Shown here: in pieces, positions 37,876 to 49,860 of the stretch
Layout: each line of letters starts with the position of its first letter
How positions within the stretch are numbered: position 1 is the stretch's first letter
Source: Malurus cyaneus samueli
Lineage: Eukaryota > Chordata > Aves > Passeriformes > Maluridae
Direction: 5' to 3'
NCBI GenBank assembly: GCA_009741485.1
Contig: CM019218.1
Coordinates: 39,449,358-39,513,357 of the forward strand
DNA: 64,000 nucleotides
The notes under the pieces: generated by a model
Database searches by the model: none
Seen by the model: only the letters and a program-made list of their open reading frames with translations
What the model was told of the DNA's origin: nothing
Made by a program: the position numbers and the translations under genes

Positions 37876-38739
37876 ATATGAAGGACAATGCTACCTCTGC
37901 TTTGATATTGAAAGTCAATATTTCCTTCCTTCTTTCTTTCCTTTTAACTCAAATGCACAAGCTGTTGAGTGACCAAATCCTCATTGGTGACATCTATCAT
38001 TTTATGAATATTTCTGATCTTACCATTTGGTGTACATATCTGAAACTCATTTGCATTGTAAATATTTGTTATGAGAAAAAACAAACCAAAATCAGAATCT
38101 TCTTCTCAGTGTCTGTCCCACACTGCAGTGGCTGAGATAAACTGTGGAAACATATAAAATTTTCATAGACTAAATAAATTTATGTGACATTAGAGTTTCT
38201 CAGCCTGATAGGAAATACATTTGTTATAAGAGATATACTGAAGAACAGGATTTGGCAAAGTCTTGCAAAAAGTTTTGGTAAAACCAAATAAAATGTCAGG
38301 CCTACTAAAATACACTTTTTAAGTGTTATGCCACAGCACTGTATGGATTTTAGAAACAATAAGTCAGAAATTTAATATCTGTCAGTGGTTTGGGGATTGA
38401 ATGTGGCCTAGATTTCCAACATCTGACTAGTAGCATGCTAATTCTTATTTTTGTAGAAAGTTGCTGGGATATTTTGGAAACATTTGCTAGGTGAGATAGC
38501 CAACACTTTCTGTGAAGTTGTGACAAGATATCTTGTTTTCCTCCTTTTCCTTTAAATTTATATAGTATGTTTAGTTTTTCAGTATATGCTAGTGGTAAAG
38601 CTAAGTTTATTACTCTTGTAGTACTGGAGGGAGAATAATCCTTTTATATTAAAATTGGTATGTAAAGAGCCTTGTCCAGAGCTAAAAAATATATATTTTA
38701 AAGATTCTAACAGAGAATCCTGTGGTTTGAGCAACTTTT

Positions 38740-38753
38740 GTTGCCATGATAAC
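38740..38753. promoter_or_regulatory. X-box-like RFX half-palindrome
   Basis: GTTGCCATGATAAC differs at two positions from the RFX X-box palindrome GTTGCCATGGCAAC. RFX factors bind such sites in ciliary and MHC class II gene promoters. With no promoter or gene nearby, this may be a chance match. Confidence 0.2.
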
Positions 38754-39132
38754 TGTACATAATAGTTTCATAAAGGTTTTTTCTCTTTCTTTTGTTTTTT
38801 TTTCACATGAGAAAGTGAACTAAGTAAGAACATATACTTAATAACAAAAGAACAGAGAATTTTTAATGTTGTTTTGTACTGTTCAGATGTCAAAATTTTA
38901 ATACAACATGAAAGTCTTTGATTCAATATGTTATAAAATTAAAACAGCTGAAAGCCTAATTGACTGTTTCATTCTGATTAATTGCTAATCAAGCAAATTG
39001 GTAGCTACCTTCACAGTTAAAAGAAAGTGAACTGAACTAGTGATGGAAGGATATATACAGCACTGCTTTGACCACTGTCACATTAATTTGTTGTATCCCA
39101 ATTTATTGGACCTATCTATATCAAACCATGCG

Positions 39133-39137
<5 letters not shown>

Positions 39138-39172
<35 letters not shown>
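39138..39172 (+). repeat. Uninterrupted poly-A tract, about 35 bases
   Basis: A pure A run flanked by 'gcggattt' and 'gccattgg'. No mRNA-like retrocopy, LINE or SINE is recognisable directly upstream. Tracts of this length are also prone to sequencing-length error. Confidence 0.95.
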
Positions 39173-39173
<1 letters not shown>

Positions 39174-42100
39174 CCATTGGAACTTTTTTTACTTCTTGTA
39201 TGGGTAAAGACTAAGGTCTTTTGCATGAACAATCACAACAAGGAAACATTAGTAGAATATGAAAGAAAAATACTACATTTATTTTTCTTCCTTAAAGTAA
39301 TTTAAAGCACATTGTTCCAGTTGAGTAACACAAAATGTGCTTAAGAACATGAGCTCTGTTTGGATTTGTCCAATATCCATGCATACATTAGATAACATAC
39401 ATAGTACATGCGATTATGGGCTCCCCAGTTAAAGGAATACAAGATGATTATCTCCCATGGAAGTTCTTTGAGAGGAACTGTGAAGTTGATGTATCTATAT
39501 GAAACTGCAGGGAAGGTAACAGACTCATCATCTGAAACACTGGAAGGAAAGACAAAGCAAGAGCCGCCATATGGATCATGCTCTGGTCAGGAAAAAAAAT
39601 AGCTTTTTATCATTTTTGCTACTCTACTTCTTTCATGAGATCTGAGTATAAAAATCAGCTTAAAGACCTGACGCATACTGAGTTATCTTCTTTTGTAATG
39701 TAAATTTATCCATCCCTCCATTCTATTCCCTGTAGTTCAACCTCTTCTCGATCCTTCCACGTCATCCTTTTCCATGAAATATCTTCCTGCTCAAATAGGA
39801 GCCTAGAATCTCTGCATTACATTCCTGAGCTTTGAAGAAGGTATTCTCTGCATCTTAGAGGTAAGTAGATGTCAGGGAGAGATAGCTGATCTCTGCAGTT
39901 TAATTCAGACCCATCTAGCTGCATACTTACCTGGTTATACTCTTCCAGTATCTTCCAATATTTGTCTTATATATTATTCCAAATTTTCTGCAGCCTCGAT
40001 AAAGCAGGAATCTGGATTCAAACCAACAGGCTCTATAACAGAAGGTGCACAGCCTAATATGAAACTAAAAAACTTGACTTGTTTCTGCTACATAATATTA
40101 TTATTTCTCAACAATGGACACTACTGCTGTTTTCTAAATAAAATGAATATTCATGTAACTATTGAGTAAGTCATTAGTAATTTGGCGCTTCAGACACTGA
40201 ATTCAAATGAGGCAGGGTTTCTACATTTCAAATCACTTTATTCCACCATATGCTTTTACCCTGAGCAAAATCACAAGGCTGAATCTGCACTTGTCAGGTC
40301 TGTTTGCACTGTGTTCATGTTGAAGGTTCTTTTCAATGGAGATAAAAATGTAGATTTTTAAACCATGCATTGGAATGGCAATAAGAAATTCTGAAAAAAA
40401 TATAATATAGTTACATTACTTTGGAACTGTCTTCAGGGCTTTCAACTTGGTCATATATTTAAACCATGTAATCTGAGACAGTTGGTAATTATACAGATCC
40501 AAGATATATAATTTGGTCATTATTTATTCCCAAAAAGTCATGGACAATATAGCTAATAATACCAATAAGAAAGGATTCATTTTATTTCATATTTGAATGA
40601 GATTTGTTTGTCTGGGATTGATGCAAACATTATTTGACTATAAAAAAATACAGAAAGAAAAATAAAAACATCACCTTAAAAGAAATAAAAAGAAAAAGAA
40701 TAATCCCAAAATCTTTGTAAGAATTTCAGAGAGAAGACTCATAGATGAAAGGAGCAAAATGCACACTAGAGGCATCCCTTTGTTTCGGGTTTCCTTCCTA
40801 TTCTTTAGATCTGTGTGTCCTAGGAAACTGTCTGTGGATTTTTTGTACCCCTAATACCCTGTTGGCTTGGGTGCCATCAAAGCCTCCTGCCATTTGTCCT
40901 TGTGCCTTTATGCCTTGCTATTCCAATTTGCTCTCTGTTCATATTGTCCCCAGTGGTTATACTACAAATCTCTATGCCAGCATGAGCTAAAAGGTTAAAA
41001 TTCACATCAAAGTCAAGAATAAACACCTCCTAAAGAGGATTTTATCACCAGGTAGGGATCACCAGTGAAGCCACCACACTTGATCATCAAATGCCTGCCA
41101 AGTTCTGCACAATTGACAAAACTGATTCAATGGAGACTCTAAGCACTGAGGATTTGTCATCAGAAAAACAGAACTGAAACTCAAAAATGTCAAACTGTTG
41201 TGAAGAACTGAAGAATTCTCTTCTGTCTGAAACCACCATGTAGAAATGGCAGCTTGTAATATTTTCACAGAGTAGCACCTAGAAAACCTTCACTTGATCT
41301 CACCTGGAAAAGCATTCTTGTTTCAATCTGAAAGAAATGTAGTCAGGAAGGGCAAAGAGAAACGGAATAACTGAAGTTTTACCAGCATCCCCAAGGAGGA
41401 AAATTTTAAGATTCTTGCTTTTCTTTCTGATAAGCTATGCTGATATCTGAATACAATATGAAATGTGCTATAATAAGAATTCTTCACGTTTTGTAATGCA
41501 GTAGCTGAACTACAGAACTACATGGTAGGATAATAGAACCTACAAATTTTTCTTATTCAAGTTTTAAAAGAGAGTAATAGCATAAATACTTTCACCTTGA
41601 TACAGCATGAATCATCTGCTCAAGTCTACATTGGATGCTAATTAATAAATTCCTCTTCTGTCACCCACTATGCAATGTTAGCAAGACTTCATGATAATCA
41701 TTAAGTGAAAAAGATACCTTGTGAAACCTTTTCTAAATGTTTCAGTTTGTCAAAGATAACAGTAGTTGTAGCAACAGTGGTACTGGCAACACAACAAATG
41801 AATCAAACTTCTTCCATCTCTGCATTAGTGTGAAATTTGAATCAGTTTAATAGAAATTTCCATTTTACTTAGAAAGCTGTCTGTACCTTCTGTAAGGGTT
41901 AATTATGGATCCATTTTATAGGCCCTAGAAGGCAGCATCATTCATCTGCCTCTTGCAATAGCTTAGCAGTTAATTTATTCAGTGCAGAAATGAAAATTGA
42001 GCATTAGCATACACTGAATGATCGAGAATGATATAACCAAAGTCTAATTTTATAGTTTTTATGGTTTGCACGGGAAAGGGTAGAAACCTTACAAATTCCC

Positions 42101-42948
42101 TTTTATGGATAGCTATGCCTTTTTTTATTAATCAAATTTAGATTTAATTTTTTGCAGCTGAAGTGCAAGTTACTTGTGATGAAGCCCACCTACTTGAAAT
42201 GTCTATTTTAGGAAGAGATGAATCACTTCTTGTTGTGCCTCTCTTTCTCTTGACTATGGATGAAGCATAAGGGAATATTCATCTAAAAATAAGCCATCTA
42301 ATCTAAGCTAAAGTTAGACCAGAGGAATCCTAGGATAACTACCTAAATATGTAGTGTCATTTAGTGCTTAAAAAAAAGAAGCCATATTGAAAAAACTGAG
42401 CACAAGGGACCTGTTTTTAAAACACATCTGTCAGCAGGTTTTAGGCATCTTAACACCTTTTGAAATTAAAAGGATTCGGGAATGCATCCAAAGCTGACTT
42501 GTGTCACCTATAAATCTGAAGTGCATTAGGTAGGGTGATATTGGTATTACTGAGCTTTGAACCCAAAGATAAATATAGATTGCAAATAAGTCTATGAAGG
42601 TATTTTGCAACACTGTGATGACATAGCCAACCAGAATCTATTAACATTTTGCATAACTGTGGGCATGTGAGCAACAAATGGGCAAAGAAAGATAGGTATA
42701 TTTGTACAAAGAAGGCATACAAGAGACAAAAGTTTCCAAACACAGGAAAAGATAATGACAATGGATTGCAAATTGGTGGGACATCTGCCTGAAGAAACAA
42801 AAAGGGTGATAAGTGGTGTGGGGAGAAAAAGAGAGCCCGTGTTTTGGGAGTAGAGAACAAATAGCATAAAAATGTCAGGCCTTTCCAAGCAAGGAAAATC
42901 ACAAGAGAAAGAATAAATTACTGGGCACTCTTCCTCTTCCCTTTTCTC

Positions 42949-43007
42949 TCTTTTTTTTTTTTCTTTCTTTTTCTTTTTTTTTTTTTTTTTTTTTTTTTTT
43001 CTTTTTT
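42949..43007. repeat. T/C-rich tract with long T run
   Basis: TTCTTTC-type units lead into a T run of almost 30 bases ending with CTTTTTTT. It produces spurious Lys/Arg/Glu frames on the minus strand. Confidence 0.93.
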
Positions 43008-44932
43008 TAACATTGGGTACTTGGAAAATATTTCTGAAACATAGATTACTGATTACTGCATATTGCAAAATAACAAACTTAAACCACAGAGTTTAAAAGT
43101 GTCAACGAACTGTGGTCATAAGACAGCAATTGGTAAAATGATACCAGTAATAGGATGGCCATGTTGTTCAGTAGCAGGTCATGAGATACACAAAGGCATA
43201 CATGTGTTTTGAGGAAGACAAAGAAGCACAAAAAATAGTACATTCATGATTTATACAGCCTTCCAACAATTTCTCTAAAGCAAATGATGCCTTATTTAAG
43301 AAGCTGAACATATAGCTTGGTGATCTGGACCTTGCTGTTGAGTTGTGCCTGAAAATACTAGTCAGTTTAAAAATGTGGGGCTTTATTAAACACATTTTTC
43401 AAACAATTGCAGCTCTAGAGGGAGAATGTTCCACATCCCTAGTGTTTACAAAGTAGCCACTTTCCTATTTATTTGCCTTCATGCTTTGTGATCATTCATA
43501 GCTGCTAACACAGAGATGTGAGAAACTGTCATCTTCCTTACCAAGTACAGGAATAAAAGCTCTTCCTTTTCTCAAAGGCAGCCCTTCTTAAAAAAATCTG
43601 ACAGCAACATTGCCCTGATCCAGACGATCCGTGACTGAGGTGTTACTGATTAACAATTTTTTATATCTTTCTTACTGTCATCACACTGCAGGATACAGAA
43701 GAGACTACAGTTTTTGCTGCACTTATCTGCCTTTGCTACAACTTATTATTTTAGTTAAATGTGTTACTGAAAATGAAGAAAACATCCATTTGCCAGAAAT
43801 GGGAAGACCAGGCCAAAAGGCCATGACTCCAAGCTGTGTTCACATTATTGGCCCAATGTAAATAAAAGGAAAACTGATTCATGTAGTTAAGTGGCTTCAG
43901 AAACCAGGGAACAAAATGTCTCATAACATTTTTGTTGCAAGCAAATATGTTTGGTAATATATGCATCAGGGAATTAGGTATCACTCTGTTGGAAGTGCAG
44001 AGGACTTACACATCACATTAATATCATATTTTAAAACAAAATTTACCAAGTTTATTCATTACAAAACATTTATATGTTAAATTAGATGTGAGTATGGAAT
44101 GCTGTATGACCAGATGTGTGGTGCTTGATGATTCACACTTGCTTGTGTTTACACTGCTCATACACTCACAACATTTATTCATTGTGCTTGGTTATGTTAC
44201 GATAGTTTTATGAAGTACTCATATATAGTTGTTAGTTAAAACTACTTTAGCATGCTTACATTTAGATTCAAGGCACATTAATAACATTTTTTTCCTACTG
44301 ATTGGAAATACATACTATTGAAGATTTCACAGGTCTCCTTGGTTGCACTGCAATTCAAAAAGTGTCAAAAAAGTCTCCAGGTTTTTGTACAAACATTAGT
44401 TCAGTTGACTCACCAAAATGCTGTATTCTGGTAGTAAGAAAAGTCTTGATTTTCTGGTCACTATGCTAAATTCTGTTGTATTCTGTAACATTTTTGTCCT
44501 TTTACTAGATGCTGCCTGGCTATGGTAAATGCAAAACTGTAGTTTCGTTGCCTTGAACTAGCAATCCTACATTCTTGATCATTGCCATAATTCCCTCCCC
44601 CCATCAAAAAAAAGGTACCAATTTAAATCATAAAGCACCAGAAATAATCTTATGTTAATTTTTTATTACTATAAGTATGTAGGAATTATAGTCTGTGGAC
44701 AAAGGAATGTTGCTCTATAATTATATTTTTGTATAGATACTGCTTCCCTGTTCCCAGCTCAGCTCCCTGAATCCTATGGAAAAGCAGTTTCCTGTACCAC
44801 AATTTGGAATGTACTGCAAATTCTGAGGTTGTTGGGTCCTTTCAAGCAGATGGTATGAACAGAAATTTGCTCATGTGTTAAATCTTTCTATTTGGTACCA
44901 CAACTCAGTCATTCCTCTTACGGTTTTCCTTA

Positions 44933-45129
44933 TGTCGTGCTTTAACCCCAGACAGCAATAAAGCACCAGGCAGCTGCTCTCTCACTCCACCTCACCCTGG
45001 TGGGGAGGAGAAGTGGAAAGAAAAGGTGAAGCTCATGGTTTGAGAGATGAGCAACTTCATAATCGGAACAAAATAAATTAATAATAATAATAAATAATAA
45101 ATTAATAAATAATAATAATAATAATAATA

Positions 45130-45167
<38 letters not shown>

Positions 45168-45180
45168 GTATTATTATTAT
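44933..45180 (-). mobile_element. Avian ERV LTR, 3'-end part, with expanded ATT run
   Basis: Read on the plus strand, the piece starts TGTCGTGCTTTAACCCCAG and continues with 'aaagcacca', 'gcagctgctctctcactcc', 'ctcatggtttgaga' and an AATAAT region. This is the reverse complement of the 3' half of an LTR family I know from many birds, whose end reads 'ctggggttaaaccacgaca'. The LTR is therefore on the minus strand. In that family a short AT-trinucleotide run is normal; here it has grown to about 100 bases (45,078-45,180), where the match ends. The 5' half is missing and no internal retroviral sequence follows. Confidence 0.8.
45078..45180. repeat. (AAT)n microsatellite inside the LTR
   Basis: AAT/ATA units with occasional slips run for about 100 bases, ending ATTATTATTATAT. 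The Leu/Tyr/Ile-rich minus-strand frame at 44,992-45,246 is this repeat translated. It probably expanded from the shorter AT-trinucleotide run native to this LTR family. Confidence 0.93.
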
Positions 45181-45433
45181 ATCATTATATGTTGTTGGTA
45201 GCTTTTTTTTTTTTTTAGAGAATATATCTAGATATCTGTAGAGCATAGATCTTCAGCCTTTCTAACAATCAGTTGCCCCTAAGCAAAAATCAAGCAAGAT
45301 TTGAGTCAATGAACCAATGAACCTGCTTGAGAAAGAAACTATGTGGTGGCCATCCTATCATGTACCATTCCCCATCTTTGACTGAGTACAAAAGATATTC
45401 ATTAGACATACAACAGTGAGCACTGAGGTAGAC

Positions 45434-45434
<1 letters not shown>

Positions 45435-45473
<39 letters not shown>
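45435..45473 (+). repeat. Uninterrupted poly-A tract, about 39 bases
   Basis: Pure A run between 'ggtagacc' and 'gcagtaaaac'. There is no recognisable retrocopy upstream. It is among the longest homopolymers in the window. Confidence 0.95.
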
Positions 45474-45474
<1 letters not shown>

Positions 45475-47582
45475 CAGTAAAACAATTCTGTTCAGATCTC
45501 TACAAATCCATTAAGGTTGATTTTGATCTTCCAGTGCTGGGGCTGCCTTTACATTTTCAAGCTTTGCTGCCCTCAGGGTTCTCCTATAGGAGTAGCATTT
45601 TGTGACATAATTTATAAAGGTATCTACATGTCTTGACAAGGTACTCTTAGCAGTGTGCCTGGGAAGCAAATGTGCCTGGAGCAATTCTGCAGATTGATAA
45701 TAGACACATATGGGGCGTTCCAGACTAGGAGATTCAACAACTTTCTAAGTGCTTCCACTCTGTCTGAAGTACACTCTGAGCTTTTTCCTGAAGGGCTTGG
45801 CACCTAGACAACATTCCCCTCTCTCTTATCATCAGTCACTTTACATCAAACACATGCACATACTGCACCCACTTTTCACAGGTATGGCTATGGATTATTG
45901 TAAAAGCCAACTGTGCTTCTGAAAACTTGCATTGCTATTTTAATAAACAATAGTCTTTAAAATCAATCTTGCAGTAGAAATGAGTTGAGCACCATAGAAT
46001 TTGCTCAAGCTCATTTTGGCTCTGCCAGCCTCCAAGAAATACATTGATCCAGAAACAGGTCTGAGATTGGAATTTTTCCACAGTATTCAGGAGTAATAAT
46101 TAATTACAGGACTCAATATGTGAAATATTAAATTTGTTGGAGAACACGTGCCTGCCAAATACAGAAAACAAAAACTTCCCCAACCCAAAATTTCATTCAA
46201 AACATTCTAAAAATAAATTTATTTGCATTCATAACACTGGAAAATACTATATTTTTGTTCCTGTAATCAATAATTCTTCTTGCCCCAATAAATCCAACTA
46301 AGTTGAAATGGACGCTTGATTACCTCAGTACAACACAGCAACTTTAAAGAATGAGTGTGCCAAGCAATTACTAATAAAACTTTTTTCTGTGCAGTCCAGA
46401 TAGGAAACATCTCTTCATCAGAGAGAATGCCAGAGGTTCGTAAGGTCAGTGTTGGTTGTTTTTTTTTTGGTTTTTTTTTTTCCCTACTTTAAAAGACATT
46501 CTCTCGTACATAAAGCTTGCTGGTTTGGCATTGATACAGCATGTGCTCTTATGATATAGAGAGGAAATCTGTCTGCTTGTCTCAGTGTTTATATTTATAT
46601 AGTCACTGCGTGAGCCCTAAAGCTGTTCTTCAGATCTCTAGCTAAAATAAATGTCACACACTGCTGAATTATTATAAAAATAATTCTGTTTATTTACAAA
46701 TATGACAACAAGCTGGTAACTTACTGAGATTCTTGAAAGGATTTTCAATCTTTACAGAGATATGTTCCAGCCAGCCTATTTCCACTCTCCCTGAATATCA
46801 TATTCTAAATCCAGCCATTAGCCACTTGCCAATAGATGTGTCCAGTCTTAGTAGCTATGCATTATGATGGATATAAAGAACATTATTAAGTGTTGGGAAA
46901 ATACTCTTAATAAAAGATAAAATTGTTCCATCCCTTTTCACTTTTTATGACTGTACTTGGCAGCAACTTTTATCTCATCTTCCAGAGTGCAGTAGGATTT
47001 AAACATGATGAGGAAATGAGAATGAAATTTAAAATTAAATAGTATATACTGATAATGTAATATGATAACAATGAAATGCAGGATATTTTTGCTTAGTGCC
47101 AGAATTTCATTATCCTGTATGTATTTTTTCATCCTTAACAAAGAGGATCTATTTCCCAATGCACGCATTTTCCTTTTCAAAATCTGCAAAACCAGAAAAA
47201 TGTTTATCAGTACACAAATAATTAAAAAAGCAATCTATTCTGTTGGAAAAAAAGGTATCTGTTCTGTATTTCTCTTGGGCAATTAACATCAGCAAGAAGA
47301 AATTGCCATGAGAGAGAGGGAGACAGTACATGAGATTGGAAAAAGGAAAATCTAATAAATGAATTGTTGTTTATTTAAACATTTTGGAATATTCTGCATG
47401 ACTTTGACTACAGATGACTTGCTCCAAAATATTTCAGCCAGTGAAATAATTTCATTAAATATTTCCTCATGATAATCCCAACTAATATATAGATCAAGCT
47501 AGACTAAATAATTTTAACATACATCAGCCAATGTTGATAAATCTTTTCTGCAGTAATTGGCATATAATATTCACATTTATAA

Positions 47583-47622
47583 ACAGGTGAAGTAAGGGGC
47601 TGAGAGAGTAAAGTAAGCGAAA
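47583..47622 (-). mobile_element. Possible MIR fragment (weak)
   Basis: The words 'acaggtgaagtaaggggctg' and 'agagagtaaagtaag' follow the order of the antisense MIR core (an acagatgaggaaactgaggc-like part, then agagaggttaagtga). The match fades after about 40 bases, so it may be coincidence in purine-rich DNA. Confidence 0.25.
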
Positions 47623-49394
47623 AAGAAAAGGCACATATTTCTGACAGTTTTCTGTCCTGTGTTTTTTCTAGCCAGCTTTTATAAATTATCAGCACATGTA
47701 TATTGTCTGAAGAAATATATAAAGTGTTATTAACTGTTATAAACCTAAATGAAGGAGAATAATAAATCTGCACACAGAATCTCTATTCTCTATTGAGTAA
47801 AGGCACATTTACAAAAGCTTTGTTTAATGTCATTTCTTCAAAAGATAGAACTATTCAGGGGATTACAAAATCTCTTTAGTATAAAAGCCCTTCAGGAGTT
47901 CAAAACATTTGGCCTTAAAGAAAGTGCAGGTAGCTCATTAGGGGGAATATGCATTCAAAAAGAGACACAGAATGCATGAAAGTTTACATTCTCTATATAG
48001 AAAGATGGCAAAAGTCATAAGGTACATTCTCAGTTTATAATGAAGGCATTTCAGTGGGTATCAAGGAGGGCCTTTTCCTCCAAAAGTGATTATTAGCATG
48101 CAGAAGTCACATAGGAGCAGTGACTATATCGCATTGGGTATTCTTATGTAGAATATGGAGAAGTATGGAGAAGTAACCAGGATCGATTTGGGAGGGTGGG
48201 GAATACATATGTAACATCAGTCACATGTTGAGCTCTTTCTGGTCTTATAAATAAGGATTTTATATTGCACTGTCCAATAATATTAGTAAAGCTGTTTGAT
48301 GAAAAGTAGATTTCCATCTAATGTCAAGGGATTTTAGTAGATAGGATCATAATTCATCCTCTCCTTGTCTCTTTAATGAACTCATCATCATGATACCTGA
48401 CAGACGTTAAAAACCAGGGAGGCCAGAAAAAGCAAAAATCTTAAACTGAGTAGCCCTTCAGTTTCTGCCTCTAGCACTGGCTGACACCTTCTGTGCAAGA
48501 ATGTGGAAGATTTATTTAAATCTTCTGCTTAGATTTTACCACCCAGCCCCCGACTTTGCACAGACAGGAATTACAAATAGCAATGCTGTGCCTCGCTGTG
48601 TGACTTGGTGCTGCACACCAGGAGCCCACTCTCAGGACAATTTCAACAGCTGCAGAGGTGTTGGTAACTTCAGAAAGACTTGCCTCATTCCCTTTTGATA
48701 ACTGAGTGGATTGCTACAGATCTCAACTCTGTAAATTAACCACCTGCCCTTTTCATAATTCAACCCTATCAGTGCAAGCGCAAAATTGTTGAGGCATTGT
48801 GTTAATCTAACTCTGAAATACAAAACCAGAAATAATTCCCCACAGAATTCAGGTAAGAATAGATGCATTACCATGAGATGTAGATAGGAAAATCCTAAAG
48901 AATAATGCTAGTTGCTAAACTGAGCTTTAGGATGGAAAGGGTGGGAAATAGATCTCATAGGCATATCTAAATTAGATTCCATATTATCAAATAATTAACC
49001 AGTCCAACAATACAATTGTACTCAACTGACAAAAGAAAACAAAAGTTTTTTTTTTGCAATGCAGTCAGAATTATCATTTTTAAGTGGAGTTCAATGCCTC
49101 ACTTGGATATCTTTGGTCTCATTTAGATGAGCACTTTATCTTGCTAAGGAGCTTTGGATGCTTTGTCCAGATTACAGTCTTCTAGCAAATGTATGTCTAA
49201 AAATTGTGATGACCACTGATACCTGGTACTCCATTAAAAATGAAAAAAGATAATGTGTCATAAATTTCTTTTTCTCTCCAGAAAAAAAAGAATCTGAGGG
49301 TAGTAGTAGTTTAGATTTGGTCTTTCTTATAAAAATAGTTCTAGATTTCTACAGCTTGGCAAATAATAACAACTAAAATAAACAGTTCTCAGAT

Positions 49395-49860
49395 ATAATA
49401 TTGCCGCGTTTGCGCTTTATTTTTTGTCCAAAAAATCTATTAAAAGAATCCTCCCCGACTCCCTCTTTCGAGCGGGACGGGACAACCACACTAGAGTACA
49501 GAAAGTCCATATACAGTTTAAAATCAAGAAAAGAGTATTTCCTGGATGCCAGAGATAAAACTGGAAAACAGATGCCCTGCGGTCTGCCCACCCATCAGCA
49601 AAAACATCAGGCTTTCAGCCACAATAAATTACTGGTGTTAGATTATCTTGAGGGGGAAAAAAAATCCCAAACCCAAATAATATCACTTATCTGCACTTAC
49701 AAGTTTCAAACAAGATTTTCTAAAATGGCTAAAAAAAGTCATCAGCACAATGAGTCAGTGTCAGAAAGTTCAAGGAAAAGTGCTTGTGCCAGGGTCTCAT
49801 TAAAAGACGTTTACACACATCTTCTCCTAATTATGCCAGTTTTTCAGTACTGAGGCTGAA
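49395..49860. promoter_or_regulatory. CpG-clustered patch with a 450-base open stretch; candidate conserved element
   Basis: Seven CpG lie within 75 bases (49,405-49,479), including 'ttgccgcgtttgcgc' and 'ttcgagcgggacggg', in DNA where CpG is rare. A plus-strand frame stays open for about 150 codons (49,401-49,853). Its first codon is TTG, the first in-frame ATG is about 57 codons in, and the product (Lys/Ser/Gln-rich) resembles no family I know. A 72-codon minus-strand frame overlaps. The patch has no TATA box or clear splice sites. I favour a conserved non-coding element over an exon, with low confidence in either. Confidence 0.3.

Larger units (their letters stand above)
37876..44932. other. 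Gene-free unique sequence, 7 kb
   Basis: No exon or RNA gene is recognised. Contains the pure A tract at 39,138-39,172 and the T-rich tract at 42,949-43,007. The piece near 39,416-39,445 ('tgggctccccagttaaagga') may be a CR1 scrap, but too little matches to call it. A Lys-rich 158-codon minus-strand frame at 42,592-43,068 comes from the T tract. Confidence 0.5.
45185..49394. other. Gene-free unique sequence
   Basis: No gene recognised. The pure A tract at 45,435-45,473 and T runs at 46,460-46,482 are present. A possible MIR scrap is listed at 47,583-47,622. The balanced-composition stretch 46,400-46,690 has several TTTATA/TAAAT and TCTCTAG words and could be conserved, but I have no direct evidence. 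Confidence 0.5.

Noticed and set aside
39408..39602. Possible sense CR1 scrap ('tgggctccccagttaaagga')
   Set aside because: Only about 20 bases resemble the CR1 segment and neighbouring blocks do not follow in order.
42592..43068. 158-codon minus-strand frame
   Set aside because: Its Lys/Arg/Glu block is the T/C tract at 42,949-43,007 read backwards; the remainder matches nothing known.
44992..45246. Leu/Tyr-rich minus-strand frame resembling a membrane peptide
   Set aside because: Translated ATT microsatellite inside an LTR.
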